A stretch of 64,000 bases of DNA from Granulosicoccus sp036478595 (GCA_036478595.1 JAZGEF010000018.1:27213-91212); one strand, 5' to 3'. Counted from the stretch's first letter, positions 17,444 through 26,813 are shown. Translations and numbers: made by a program. The notes: generated from the sequence alone by a model not told the origin.

Positions 17444-18955
17444 ATGATAGATCTTAGCTCTAACATCGAAAAGCTAGATGGTTATCTCAAGCGTTTTCGT
17501 AAAACCGGCATTTTGAACCACATTGATGGGAAATTTTGTGCGTCACTCTCCGGTGAGACATTTGTAAATACGTCTCCTGTAGATGAATCGGTAATTTGTA
17601 CAGTTGCGAAAGGATCGGATGCTGACATTGATACTGCAGCCCAAGCCGCAGCAAAGGCATTTCCATTGTGGCGTGATATGCCTGCATTGAAACGCAAGAA
17701 AATTCTACTAGCGATTGCTGATGGTATTGAAGCACGCGCTGAAGAGATTGCATTCTGCGAATGCTGGGATACGGGGCAAGCACTGCGCTTTATGTCAAAA
17801 GCTGCATTACGAGGAGCTGAGAACTTTCGTTACTTCGCTGATCAAGTGACTTCAGCACGGGATGGTAAGAACCTGGCATCGCCAACTTTAATGAATGTGA
17901 CTTCCCGAGTGCCTATTGGCCCGGTAGGGATTATCACTCCGTGGAATACGCCGTTTATGTTATCCACCTGGAAGATCGCGCCAGCGCTGGCGGCTGGTTG
18001 CACGGTAGTGCATAAGCCGGCGGAGCTAAGCCCGCTATCTGCTCGTATTCTTGTTGAAATAGCAGAAGAGGCCGGTTTGCCACCGGGTGTATGGAACATG
18101 GTTAATGGTTATGGTGAAGATGCAGGGCGTGCTTTAACAGAGCACAAAGCCATCAAAGCCATTGCGTTTGTTGGCGAGAGCCGCACGGGTAGCCTGATTA
18201 CAAAACAAGGTGCCGATACGCTTAAGCGCATGCATCTAGAACTTGGCGGTAAAAACCCCGTTGTAGTATTTGATGATGCCGATTTCGAGCGAGCGCTTGA
18301 TGCGGTTATTTTTATGATTTATTCAATTAACGGTGAGCGTTGCACCTCGTCATCGCGGTTGTTAGTGCAAGAGTCTATCCGTGAACAATTTGAAGCGGCA
18401 TTAGTAGAGCGAGTCAATAACATCAAAGTCGGTCATCCCCTCGATCCAACAACAGAAATTGGCCCGCTCATCGCACAAGAACACTTTGATAAGGTTAACA
18501 GCTACTTTGATATTGCCATTAGCGATGGCGCAACAGTGGCCGCGGGTGGTAAGCGACTTGGTGAGGAAGGTTTCTTTGTGAGCCCCACGTTATTTACCAA
18601 CGCCAACAATCAAATGCGAATTGCGCAAGAAGAAATCTTTGGCCCGGTACTCACATCAATAGCGTTTACCACAGAAGAAGAAGCGCTTCAGATAGCTAAC
18701 GATACCGAGTACGGGTTAACAGGCTATGTGTGGACTAATGATCTGACACGTGCATTAAGATTTACCGACAAGCTCGAGGCTGGAATGATTTGGGTTAACT
18801 CTGAAAACGTTCGGCATTTACCGACACCTTTTGGCGGTGTTAAAGCGAGCGGTATTGGCCGCGATGGCGGTGATTACTCATTCGATTTTTATATGGAGCA
18901 AAAGCATGTAGGTTTTGCTCTGGGTGATCACAAAATTCCACGACTAGGAGCCTAA
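17444..18955 (+). CDS. hpaE: 5-carboxymethyl-2-hydroxymuconate semialdehyde dehydrogenase
   Basis: An ALDH of 503 aa with a catalytic Glu in LELGGKNPV and the cysteine in NGERCTSSSRLLVQ, the particular form seen in HpaE/HpcC proteins. The enzyme oxidises the ring-cleavage product of homoprotocatechuate to the dicarboxylic muconate with NAD. It is directly followed, 2 bp later, by the ring-cleaving dioxygenase, and then by hpaG and hpaH, which strongly supports the assignment. An AGGAG at the gene end serves as the ribosome binding site of hpaD. Confidence 0.92.
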   Translation: MIDLSSNIEKLDGYLKRFRKTGILNHIDGKFCASLSGETFVNTSPVDESVICTVAKGSDADIDTAAQAAAKAFPLWRDMPALKRKKILLAIADGIEARAEEIAFCECWDTGQALRFMSKAALRGAENFRYFADQVTSARDGKNLASPTLMNVTSRVPIGPVGIITPWNTPFMLSTWKIAPALAAGCTVVHKPAELSPLSARILVEIAEEAGLPPGVWNMVNGYGEDAGRALTEHKAIKAIAFVGESRTGSLITKQGADTLKRMHLELGGKNPVVVFDDADFERALDAVIFMIYSINGERCTSSSRLLVQESIREQFEAALVERVNNIKVGHPLDPTTEIGPLIAQEHFDKVNSYFDIAISDGATVAAGGKRLGEEGFFVSPTLFTNANNQMRIAQEEIFGPVLTSIAFTTEEEALQIANDTEYGLTGYVWTNDLTRALRFTDKLEAGMIWVNSENVRHLPTPFGGVKASGIGRDGGDYSFDFYMEQKHVGFALGDHKIPRLGA

Positions 18956-18957
18956 AT

Positions 18958-19938
18958 ATGCCAATTCCAACTCCGAATCTATACCCTCCATTTAACATTG
19001 TGCGCTTAAGCCATGTGGAATATCATGTACTGGATATTGCAAAGAGTCGTGCATTCTATGTCGACACGCTTGGCTTGCAAGTCACCCACGAAGATGACAA
19101 CTCGATCTACCTTCGAGCAATGGAAGAGCGTGGTCATCACTGTATATCGCTGGTAAAAGGTAATACTGCTGAAGTCGGTGTGCTAGGTTTTAAATTGTTT
19201 GATGAAGACGATCTGGATAAAGCAGAAGCTTTCTTTAAAGGCAAAGGCTTAGCTACACGATGGATCGAAAAGCCTTTTATGGGGCGTACGCTGCGCACTG
19301 TTGACCCGTGGGGCATCCCCCTGGAATTCTACGTAAAGATGGATCGGCTGCCGTCGATCACTCAACAATACAAACTGTATAACGGTGTCAAGCCGTTACG
19401 AATTGATCACTTCAATATGTTTAGCTCGAATGTGGACGATAGCGTCGAGTTTTATAACGAGATTGGTTTTCGAACTACCGAATACACTGAAGATGCTGAA
19501 ACAGGCCGTGTATGGGCCGCGTGGATGCAACGTAAGGGCGGGGTTCATGATGTAGCATTTACAAACGGCACAGGCCCACGTTTGCACCACACAGCCCTTT
19601 GGGTGCCAACACCGCTAAACATTATTGATCTATTGGATTTGATGGCGACGACTGGTTGGGTTGATAACATCGAACGTGGCCCAGGTCGGCACGGTATCTC
19701 AAATGCTTTTTTTCTGTATATTCTCGACCCAGATGGTAATCGAATTGAAATTTATAGCTCTGACTATCAAACAATTGATCCCGACCATGAAGCCATTAAA
19801 TGGGATTTAACAGATCCACAGCGACAAACGCTTTGGGGAGCAGCAGCGCCGCGTAGTTGGTTTGAGCATGGTTCTGTATTTGCCGGTGCCGAGCTTGTAG
19901 ATTCGGATATGGTGGCTCAGCCGATCATTGCGCCTTAA
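18958..19938 (+). CDS. hpaD: homoprotocatechuate 2,3-dioxygenase (extradiol)
   Basis: A type I extradiol dioxygenase of 326 aa, made of two vicinal-oxygen-chelate modules. The second carries the metal ligands in IDHFNMF, LHHTALW and DGNRIEIYSSDY. It resembles the Arthrobacter/Brevibacterium homoprotocatechuate 2,3-dioxygenases (MndD/HPCD, Mn or Fe), not the unrelated type III E. coli HpaD. It cleaves 3,4-dihydroxyphenylacetate next to the side chain to 5-carboxymethyl-2-hydroxymuconate semialdehyde, which hpaE oxidises. Confidence 0.92.
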   Translation: MPIPTPNLYPPFNIVRLSHVEYHVLDIAKSRAFYVDTLGLQVTHEDDNSIYLRAMEERGHHCISLVKGNTAEVGVLGFKLFDEDDLDKAEAFFKGKGLATRWIEKPFMGRTLRTVDPWGIPLEFYVKMDRLPSITQQYKLYNGVKPLRIDHFNMFSSNVDDSVEFYNEIGFRTTEYTEDAETGRVWAAWMQRKGGVHDVAFTNGTGPRLHHTALWVPTPLNIIDLLDLMATTGWVDNIERGPGRHGISNAFFLYILDPDGNRIEIYSSDYQTIDPDHEAIKWDLTDPQRQTLWGAAAPRSWFEHGSVFAGAELVDSDMVAQPIIAP

Positions 19939-19982
19939 TATCTTACTCAACAATATCACGCCAAGCGATTTTAAACGGAACT

Positions 19983-20840
19983 ATGACTATGCGTATTGCC
20001 AGTTACACCAGCAGCGGCCAATCTTTTTACGGTGCAGTCACTGATGAAGGGATGATTGCCTTGTCTCCTGAGTTTCCACAGTGGCCAGCAATGCGCGACG
20101 TGATTACTGCTGGTGGGCTTAACGAACTTGAAAAGCGTGCTGCCTCACTTAGCGTTACACACACCGACTTTGACTATAATGTCCCTTTATCAAACCCAGA
20201 AAAGATCATCTGTGTTGGTGTGAATTTCCCTGATCGCAACGCAGAATATAAAGACGGGAAAGAAGCACCACCTAATATGTCGCTCTTTATTCGCTTTCCA
20301 CGATCGTTTACCGGCCACAAACGGCCGTTAATACGTCCGCCAGAATCACCCCAGCTAGATTATGAAGGTGAGATTGCAATAGTGATTGGCAAAGGCGGGC
20401 GACGGATAAGCCAAGTAGATGCCTATAGCCATATTGCCGCCCTATCGATTTGCAATGAAGGGACGATTCGTGATTGGGTGCGACATGCAAAGTTTAATGT
20501 CACCCAAGGTAAAAACTGGGACAATACAGGCGCTATTGGCCCTTGGTTAGTCCCCTTTACAGATGCAGCCCAACTTGATGATGTTGGCTTGAGCACCCGC
20601 GTTAATGGAGAGCTGCGACAAGAAGATCGCACGAGCCGTATGTTGTTTCCTATCAAACGACAGATTGAATATATTTCTACGTTTACCACTCTTGTACCCG
20701 GAGACATTATTATTACGGGCACACCAACGGGCGCAGGCGCTCGGTTCGATCCGCCTAAATACCTTGTACCAGGGGACGTAATAGAAGTGGAGGTCGAAGG
20801 TGTTGGTAAATTGGTCAATACCGTAGAGGATGAAAGCTGA
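19983..20840 (+). CDS. hpaG: FAH-family decarboxylase/isomerase, HpaG-like
   Basis: A 285-aa fumarylacetoacetate-hydrolase-fold protein. It has IICVGVNFPDRNAEY, the metal-binding LDYEGEIAIVIGKGG, and GDIITGTPTGAGA (written here without its middle residue I). In the homoprotocatechuate pathway this fold decarboxylates 5-oxopent-3-ene-1,2,5-tricarboxylate and isomerises the product. E. coli HpaG is a fused two-module protein, whereas this is a single module, so one activity may be missing or shared. Starts at 19983 and 19989 are both possible. The stop overlaps the hpaH start (TGATG). Confidence 0.8.
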   Translation: MTMRIASYTSSGQSFYGAVTDEGMIALSPEFPQWPAMRDVITAGGLNELEKRAASLSVTHTDFDYNVPLSNPEKIICVGVNFPDRNAEYKDGKEAPPNMSLFIRFPRSFTGHKRPLIRPPESPQLDYEGEIAIVIGKGGRRISQVDAYSHIAALSICNEGTIRDWVRHAKFNVTQGKNWDNTGAIGPWLVPFTDAAQLDDVGLSTRVNGELRQEDRTSRMLFPIKRQIEYISTFTTLVPGDIIITGTPTGAGARFDPPKYLVPGDVIEVEVEGVGKLVNTVEDES

Positions 20841-21643
20841 TGCTGACTGATGATCAAGTCAGCGCTGCTGCAAGCGCTCTATTTCACGCAGAGGTTTCAC
20901 AGGCGCAGATAGGCCTTTTGTCATTAGCTCACCCTGAACTGGACATGGAAGATGCATATCGTATTCAGTCAGCGCTAGCGGCTCAAAAGATCGCCTCGGG
21001 GCGTTCTGTCATCGGTTGGAAGATTGGCCTGACATCAAAGGCGATGCAGCAAGCACTCAACATCGATATACCCGATAGCGGTGTCTTGTTTGATGACATG
21101 TTGTTTGAGACAGGTGCAGTGGTATCTAAAGGGCACTTTATTCAACCCCGGATGGAAGCTGAAATTGCGTTTGTGATGAAAGCGCCACTAATAGGCGACA
21201 AGCTCACTAGTGAAGATGTTGTAGCCGCAACTGACTATGTAATACCCAGCATCGAGATACTGGATACCCGAATACTTCGCGCTGATCCTTCAACGGGTAA
21301 TACACGGAATGTGTTTGATACCATTTCTGATAATGCAGCCAATGCCGGTATCGTATTGGGGAAGGAACAACATGCGCTGGATGTTCACGATTTGCGTTGG
21401 GTAGGTGCTATCGTCAGCCGTAATGGCGAAGTAGAGGAGACGGGCCTTGGGGCCGGTGTGCTGAATGATCCGGTCGAGAGTGTTCTCTGGCTAGCGCGGC
21501 GGTTAACTCAGTACGGTCAACAGATCGACGCAGGCCAGGTCATATTGTCGGGTAGTTTTATTCGGCCTGTAGAATGCCTGCCTGGATCTGATATTAATGC
21601 TGATTTTGGGGTCTTTGGCTCGGTTGATATCAGCTTCTCTTAA
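20840..21643 (+). CDS. hpaH: 2-oxo-hept-4-ene-1,7-dioate hydratase
   Basis: A 267-aa member of the hydratase/decarboxylase branch of the FAH-like superfamily. It has GWKIGLTSKAMQQ near residue 54 and PRMEAEIAFVMKAPL with metal-binding Glu residues near 100, very close to E. coli HpaH. It hydrates the dienoate made by HpaG. The next enzyme, the aldolase HpaI, and the isomerase HpaF are not in this window. It is the last clear pathway gene of the operon. Confidence 0.9.
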   Translation: MLTDDQVSAAASALFHAEVSQAQIGLLSLAHPELDMEDAYRIQSALAAQKIASGRSVIGWKIGLTSKAMQQALNIDIPDSGVLFDDMLFETGAVVSKGHFIQPRMEAEIAFVMKAPLIGDKLTSEDVVAATDYVIPSIEILDTRILRADPSTGNTRNVFDTISDNAANAGIVLGKEQHALDVHDLRWVGAIVSRNGEVEETGLGAGVLNDPVESVLWLARRLTQYGQQIDAGQVILSGSFIRPVECLPGSDINADFGVFGSVDISFS

Positions 21644-21718
21644 GGCACTCACAATAACTTCATACCAAAAGTTGCAAAACAAACAAAGAAAAACGCAGGT
21701 ATATTAGGGAATTGTGAT

Positions 21719-22405
21719 ATGAAACGTTCTGAAGTCAATCGAATCATGGCGGAAGCCGATGACTATATTAAATCGTTCGGTTTTGTGCTGCCACCATTTG
21801 CTTATTGGTCGCCTGATGAAATGAAAGCCAGGCGTGCCGATATCGATGGAATTATCGACGCGCGGCTTGGTTGGGATATTACTGACTATGGCTTGGGGAA
21901 GTACAATGAAATGGGATTGTTTTTATTTACCGTGCGTAATGGTTCTCAAGAGGATCTTAAGCGAGGCGGGGGTATGTGCTACGCCGAAAAAATAATGATT
22001 TCTAAAGCCGATCAACTCTCACCTATGCATCGGCATATTGTTAAGGCCGAAGATATTATTAACCGCGGTGGTGGCACGTTGGTGCTTGAGCTGTTTAATT
22101 CTGATCCGGAAGGCGATCCAGATGAAAGTACACATGTCACAGTGATGACAGATGGCGTTGCTCGTACTCAGCCCGCAGGTGCGAAGCTAAAACTTAACCC
22201 TGGTGAGAGCGTGACTTTAATGCCAGGTAATTGGCATGCATTCTGGGGTGAAGATGCAGATGTGCTTATCGGCGAGGTATCGACTGTTAATGATGATCGT
22301 AGCGATAACGTATTTCTAGAACCGATAGGCCGGTTTTCAACAATTGAAGAAGATGTAGAACCCACCCACTTATTAGTATCAGATTATGATCATGTGTTTG
22401 CTTAA
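21719..22405 (+). CDS. D-lyxose/D-mannose isomerase-like cupin
   Basis: A 228-aa cupin beginning MKRSEVNRIMAEADDYIKSF and followed by LPPFAYWSPDEMK, a stretch typical of the D-lyxose ketol-isomerase family (PF07385). Probable metal ligands are the His and Glu residues in SPMHRHIVKAEDIINRGGG and the His in PGNWHAFWG. A sugar isomerase is unexpected at the end of a homoprotocatechuate operon; it is separated from hpaH by 75 bp. It may have its own promoter, or the cupin may have been recruited for an aromatic keto-acid tautomerisation, such as the missing HpaF step (speculation). Confidence 0.85.
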   Translation: MKRSEVNRIMAEADDYIKSFGFVLPPFAYWSPDEMKARRADIDGIIDARLGWDITDYGLGKYNEMGLFLFTVRNGSQEDLKRGGGMCYAEKIMISKADQLSPMHRHIVKAEDIINRGGGTLVLELFNSDPEGDPDESTHVTVMTDGVARTQPAGAKLKLNPGESVTLMPGNWHAFWGEDADVLIGEVSTVNDDRSDNVFLEPIGRFSTIEEDVEPTHLLVSDYDHVFA

Positions 22406-22529
22406 ATTCGCTGAAGTTTCAAGCTGAACAAACCCACTGTGTTAAAACCGGATATAAGACCCTGCCGATCCACTTTGGAGTAAGTATGCTTCGGCCCAGC
22501 AGGGCAATTGTGTGAGCGATTAGGCTGGC

Positions 22530-22559
22530 GTGACATTGTCATGGCCTTGTGCATACAAT
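22530..22559 (+). promoter_or_regulatory. candidate promoter/operator before the CoA ligase
   Basis: GTGACA (22530-22535) and TACAAT (22554-22559) are separated by 18 bp, close to a sigma-70 promoter. The -35 box overlaps the perfect palindrome TGACA-T-TGTCA (22531-22541), and the -10 box overlaps TTGT-GCAT-ACAA. This suggests a regulator-bound promoter for the ligase gene that starts at 22632. Confidence 0.35.
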
Positions 22560-22631
22560 GGATGCAAAGATAAAGCGCGCTTGCGTACCGGCATTTGTAT
22601 GGCCTGGTTAGCAACACTAATAGGAAATAGT

Positions 22632-24164
22632 ATGAGCAGCAATGCAGCAAACTGGTTCGTTGAGCGTCACTTAGGCGAAGGGCGGGGCGATAAGGTTGCG
22701 TTTAAAGAAGCTTGGAGCGGTGGACGTGAGCTTAGTTATGGTGCGTTAGCCCAGCAGAGTAGCGAGGTAGCAGCCGCATTGGGAAGTGCAGGTATTCATC
22801 GTGAAGAACGCGCGGCGATGTTTGTACTGGACCAGCTTGAATTCCCCTGCATTTTTTGGGGTGCGTTAAAAGCAGGGGTTCAACCCGTTGCGCTTAATAC
22901 ACTGTTATCAACTGACGTCTATCGCACGATCTTAAATGACTGTCGCGCGGCGATTTCCTTCGTTTCCGTTGAACTTCTCGATATCGTACTTCCAGCTGCA
23001 AAAGACTCACCGTACCTGCGCAAGATCGTAGTAATAGGCGGTGACGCACCCGCAGGCACGATCAGCTGGGTTGAGTTCATGAAAGATGCTACACCCATGT
23101 CGGCCATCGAATGCTGCGGAGACGAGATTGCATTCTGGCTTTATTCCTCAGGTTCAACCGGCAATCCAAAAGGCGTGCGTCACGTTCATGATGCCTTGCG
23201 TGTTACCTGCGATACCTACGGAAGCAAAGTGCTTGGTATCCGCGAAGACGACACGATATACTCTGCAGCTAAGCTGTTTTTCGCTTACGGACTTGGCAAT
23301 GGTATGTCGTTCCCACAAGCCGTTGGTGCAACGGCATTGTTATATAACGCTCGCCCCACACCAGAATCAGTATCAGCGATACTAGAAGAGCATAAACCGA
23401 CTATCTTCTGCGGTGTACCTACGCTTTACGCCGCCCTTGTTCATCGATGGGAAGAAGGCGCCGTTCCCGATGCGCCACTTCGCATTTGTATTTCAGCAGG
23501 AGAGGCCTTACCTGCGGAGCTTGGTCGTAAGTGGAAAGCATTGCAAGGCTCAGACATCATGGACGGCGTCGGCTCAACCGAGTTGCTGCATATCTTCCTG
23601 TCCAACAGCCCTAACGATATTGAATACGGTACCTCTGGTGTTGCAGTTCCGGGTTATGAGGTACGGCTAGTTGACGAAACTGGTGCAAACATTGAGGAAG
23701 GTGCGATCGGTGAATTGTTGGTAAAAGGTGATTCGGCAGCGGCTGACTATTGGAATCAGCGTACTAAATCACGCTCAACGTTTGAAGGTGAGTGGACTCG
23801 TACGGGGGATAAATATGAGATGAGTAAGAGTGGACGCATGATCTACTGTGGCCGCACCGATGATATGTTTAAAGTATCGGGTATCTGGGTTAGTCCATTT
23901 GAAGTTGAGCAGGCGTTAATGGCGCATCCCGATGTTTTAGAAGCGGCGGTCGTTGCTCGCCGAGACGAGGATGATTTAGAAAAGCCTCAAGCATTTGTCG
24001 TACTCAAGGATGGCCGTGATGCAAAAGCCGTGGGCGGATTGAAGGATTTCGTGAAAGAGCGAATAGGTAAGTGGAAGTATCCACGTTGGATCGATATCCT
24101 GGATGAACTACCAAAAACCGCTACTGGGAAAATTCAGCGTTTTAAGTTACGTGAACCGTCATAG
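22632..24164 (+). CDS. benzoate-CoA ligase-family enzyme
   Basis: An AMP-forming acyl-CoA synthetase of 510 aa. It has the P-loop YSSGSTGNPKG, DGVGSTELLHIFLSN, the hinge region GRTDDMFKVSGIWVSPFEVE, and the C-terminal catalytic lysine in PKTATGKIQR. The pattern belongs to the benzoate/4-hydroxybenzoate/anthranilate-CoA ligases. I place the start at ATG 22632, which has AGGAAA just upstream; an upstream in-frame ATG at 22530 lies in the promoter. With boxC at the right end of the window it could activate benzoate. It is a paralogue of the gene at 32327. Confidence 0.88.
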   Translation: MSSNAANWFVERHLGEGRGDKVAFKEAWSGGRELSYGALAQQSSEVAAALGSAGIHREERAAMFVLDQLEFPCIFWGALKAGVQPVALNTLLSTDVYRTILNDCRAAISFVSVELLDIVLPAAKDSPYLRKIVVIGGDAPAGTISWVEFMKDATPMSAIECCGDEIAFWLYSSGSTGNPKGVRHVHDALRVTCDTYGSKVLGIREDDTIYSAAKLFFAYGLGNGMSFPQAVGATALLYNARPTPESVSAILEEHKPTIFCGVPTLYAALVHRWEEGAVPDAPLRICISAGEALPAELGRKWKALQGSDIMDGVGSTELLHIFLSNSPNDIEYGTSGVAVPGYEVRLVDETGANIEEGAIGELLVKGDSAAADYWNQRTKSRSTFEGEWTRTGDKYEMSKSGRMIYCGRTDDMFKVSGIWVSPFEVEQALMAHPDVLEAAVVARRDEDDLEKPQAFVVLKDGRDAKAVGGLKDFVKERIGKWKYPRWIDILDELPKTATGKIQRFKLREPS

Positions 24165-24225
24165 GCGAATGCCTTGTTCAGCGCTCGGATTGTATCGATG
24201 TTTAATAACTTATCATTAACGTAGC

Positions 24226-24399
24226 ATGGGAAGAGTACGGCCCACTCAACTCATGATGGGCCTCGCCCAAGCTGGTGGCATTCCCAGCACTCTACGCGAT
24301 GCACAATTGCGCAACATCCACACTGTTATGCTTACCGATGGTTGTGCCGCATTTGAAAGTGAAACACATGATGCCGCTGTGTTTTCATTGCAACAGTGA
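24226..24399 (+). pseudogene. C-terminal remnant of an isochorismatase-family hydrolase
   Basis: A 57-codon frame reads ... STLRDAQLRNIHTVMLTDGC then AAFESETHDAAVF. This matches the C-terminal part of cysteine hydrolases of the isochorismatase family (the region after the catalytic Cys, with its conserved DGCAA-like loop). The catalytic N-terminal half is absent. The remainder of 24165-24540 holds no gene; a small hairpin, CATTCCC/GGGAATG, lies at 24485-24504 between the convergent genes. Confidence 0.55.
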
Positions 24400-24540
24400 C
24401 GCAGCGTATGGATTGTGCCGAAACGCTTTCATGGTTATCAAAGCAATCATCACGCTCTACGTCATGAGCAGCTTGGGGGCCTGACATTCCCCTTTGCGGG
24501 AATGAAAGGAATCGACTGAATTACGGGGCCTTCAAAAGTT

Positions 24541-26511
24541 CTAGAGGTAGGTTTGTTGCACATTACTTGAAAACATAGGGCCTCCACGCCAACGCGGAAA
24601 TCCGTAGCCATTTACCATCACTACGTCGATTGCATCCGCGGAGTTTGCGATGCCTTCTTTTAGAATCGCGTCGGCTTCATTTGTTATCTGCTCAAGGATG
24701 GCAGTCATAATCTGCTCTTCCGTAAAGCTACGTCTCACAATACCTTTGCGTGCAGATTCTGATTTGATAAGTTGCTCAACCCATTCGTCACGCTCGGCAG
24801 TTTTGCCGTCTGCGTATTGATAGTATCCGCTGCCAGTTTTGCGGCCAAAGCGCTTGACCTCGCATAATTTGTCCGCAATATCAACATATCTGGTTTCAGA
24901 TTTCTCAAGTGTAGTTAGCTGTCTTCGCATCGCCCAACCGATATCCAACCCAGCCAAATCCTGCATTTCGAAAATGCCCATTGGAAATCCGAAATTCTTC
25001 ATAGCAGAATCGATTTCGTGTGGCAGAGCGCCATCTTCGATCAGATACTCACTTGTTCTTCGGTAGGCTGACATTATCCGATTGCCAATGAACCCTTTAC
25101 AGTTGCCGCTCGGGACAGCTATCTTGCCGGTGCGCTTGGCGAACGCAAGGGCAGTTGCTAATACATCCGGCGCAACAACGTCAGTACGAATCACCTCTAA
25201 CAGTTTCATGATATGCGCGGGTGAAAAGTAGTGCAGGCCAACTACACGTGATGGATTATTTGTTAGATTTGCGATAGCTGCAATGTCTAGATAAGAAGTA
25301 TTGGACGCCAATATCGTATCGGGTTTGCTTACTTCATCAAGTTTTTTGAAGACGTTGTTTTTGACATTCATGTCTTCGAATACCGCTTCAATCACTAAGT
25401 CAGCATTACTCAATGAGCTGTATTGCTCGGACGTATTAAAATTACTCAGAAGGCTTGCATGCTTTTCTGCATTGATAATTCCTCGTGACAAAGTCGCAGC
25501 TAATATTTGCTCAACTGCATTTTGAGCGTTATTAATTGAAGTGTAATCTCTTTCTATCAATATAACCTTGAAGCCACTAAGCAGGGCCGACGATGCTATG
25601 CCTGTACCCATGGTACCGCCACCCACAATACCGACTTCGTCAATGGCTCGTGCTGTACTGCCCTTAAGTGCAGGCATTTTCGATACTGAGCGTTCTGCGA
25701 AGAAGAGGTGCCTTAGTGATTTTGATTGATCGCTCTCACGTAGGTGTTTAAACGTTTCTCGCTCTAGTAACAGTGCGTCTTTTGCTGGCATTTTAGCGCC
25801 ACTTGAAACTGTGTCAATGGCCACAGCTTTTGCGAATTGCTTGCTTTTTTTGGCTGCAGTTAATGCGTTATCTATTTCAGTGTTACTTAGTGGAGTAATA
25901 ACGGGTAGCTCGATTAAAGGTAAGCGCTTAGTAGTCACTACGGCGTTATGCGCGAATGATTTGGCAGCCGTTAAGAGATCGCTAGATGCTATTTCATCTA
26001 CAAGCCCGATGTTTTTTGCTTTAAGCGCATTGATAGGCTTACCGCTGGTGATCAAATCCAGGGCGTCTTGCATTGCAATTAGCCTAGGCAATCTAACCGT
26101 ACCACCTGCTCCAGGAATCAATCCTAAATTAATTTCGGGGAATCCCAGTTCAGCCCTTACATCGGCAATTCGATAACGACAAGCGAGCGCGATCTCCAAG
26201 CCGCCGCCCAAGGCTGTTCCGTGTACTACCGCTAACCAAGGGATACGAGCATTCTCGATTTCATTGATGACATAAGGCAAGGCAGGTTCTTGCGTTGGTT
26301 TGCCGAATTCACTAATATCAGCGCCCGCTACAAACGTCTTACCTGCACACGTCAGCAATACAGCCTTCAACGAATGGTTATTGTTCGTTTGTAAAATCGC
26401 TTCTGCAATTTCTGCGCGCACTGCATGAGACGTTGCGTTCACCGGCGGGTTGTTTATCGTAACGATCGCCAGAGCGTCGTCATAGATAACGGTAACAACG
26501 GGCGTATTCAT
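24541..26511 (-). CDS. enoyl-CoA hydratase/3-hydroxyacyl-CoA dehydrogenase, shortened C-terminus
   Basis: A bifunctional beta-oxidation enzyme. The N-terminal crotonase domain (1-190, with HGTALGGGLEIALACRYRIA and FPEINLGLIPGAGGT) precedes an NAD-binding domain (VGIVGGGTMGTGIASSALLS near 293, then VVGLHYFSPAHIMKLLEVI) and the C-terminal dehydrogenase domains. After VNGYGFPRWRGGPMF the chain diverges into SSNVQQTYL and stops, about 40 residues earlier than relatives of this type (about 700 aa). The terminus was probably lost by a frameshift or deletion. Activity may survive. It is divergent from the anthraniloyl-CoA-type operon and probably serves the same CoA pathway. Confidence 0.88.
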   Translation of the reverse strand: MNTPVVTVIYDDALAIVTINNPPVNATSHAVRAEIAEAILQTNNNHSLKAVLLTCAGKTFVAGADISEFGKPTQEPALPYVINEIENARIPWLAVVHGTALGGGLEIALACRYRIADVRAELGFPEINLGLIPGAGGTVRLPRLIAMQDALDLITSGKPINALKAKNIGLVDEIASSDLLTAAKSFAHNAVVTTKRLPLIELPVITPLSNTEIDNALTAAKKSKQFAKAVAIDTVSSGAKMPAKDALLLERETFKHLRESDQSKSLRHLFFAERSVSKMPALKGSTARAIDEVGIVGGGTMGTGIASSALLSGFKVILIERDYTSINNAQNAVEQILAATLSRGIINAEKHASLLSNFNTSEQYSSLSNADLVIEAVFEDMNVKNNVFKKLDEVSKPDTILASNTSYLDIAAIANLTNNPSRVVGLHYFSPAHIMKLLEVIRTDVVAPDVLATALAFAKRTGKIAVPSGNCKGFIGNRIMSAYRRTSEYLIEDGALPHEIDSAMKNFGFPMGIFEMQDLAGLDIGWAMRRQLTTLEKSETRYVDIADKLCEVKRFGRKTGSGYYQYADGKTAERDEWVEQLIKSESARKGIVRRSFTEEQIMTAILEQITNEADAILKEGIANSADAIDVVMVNGYGFPRWRGGPMFSSNVQQTYL

Positions 26512-26813
26512 GCGGTTTATTCCTGTTCCGATTGTCGATCAATAGTTTAACTATCAAAAAATGTTTTTTGAATCCTTCACGGCCAGTATGAGCGCATGTA
26601 TGTCGATTAGTATCGTCATAAGTATGGAGAGCCTAGAGGCTCATCACACTTCGAACAGCGCCATTCTCATCATTTGTTTCTGTTCTCCTCAGGTTCCCAT
26701 TTTATGGTATCAATCGTTTTTGTATATATTTTAAACCTAAACTATTTATACTTGCAATGTATATCCGTAAATAATACACTAGAGGTACACCCACAACTTT
26801 AAAAGTCAGCGAC
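26512..26813. other. divergent intergenic region
   Basis: This 302-bp region separates the divergent hydratase/dehydrogenase gene and the monooxygenase operon. It holds no gene I can support. The palindrome ATAGTT-T-AACTAT lies at 26542-26554 near the minus-strand gene, and a second inverted repeat lies at 26747-26763 near the plus-strand gene. Both are possible binding sites for the MarR protein encoded at 29872. Confidence 0.5.
26747..26763. promoter_or_regulatory. candidate MarR operator before the monooxygenase operon
   Basis: The inverted repeat TATAC-TTGCAAT-GTATA lies 51 bp before the ATG of the monooxygenase gene. Size and AT-rich arms fit a MarR-type site. The operon itself encodes a MarR regulator, which makes autoregulation likely. 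No experimental support is available. Confidence 0.4.

Noticed and set aside
22530..22631. 34-residue N-terminal extension of the benzoate-CoA-ligase-like protein
   Set aside because: It runs through a promoter-like sequence; the ATG at 22632 has the ribosome binding site and a family-like start.
24485..24504. Hairpin CATTCCC/GGGAATG as a terminator
   Set aside because: The stem is only 7 bp and no T-run follows on either strand; noted only as part of the intergenic description.
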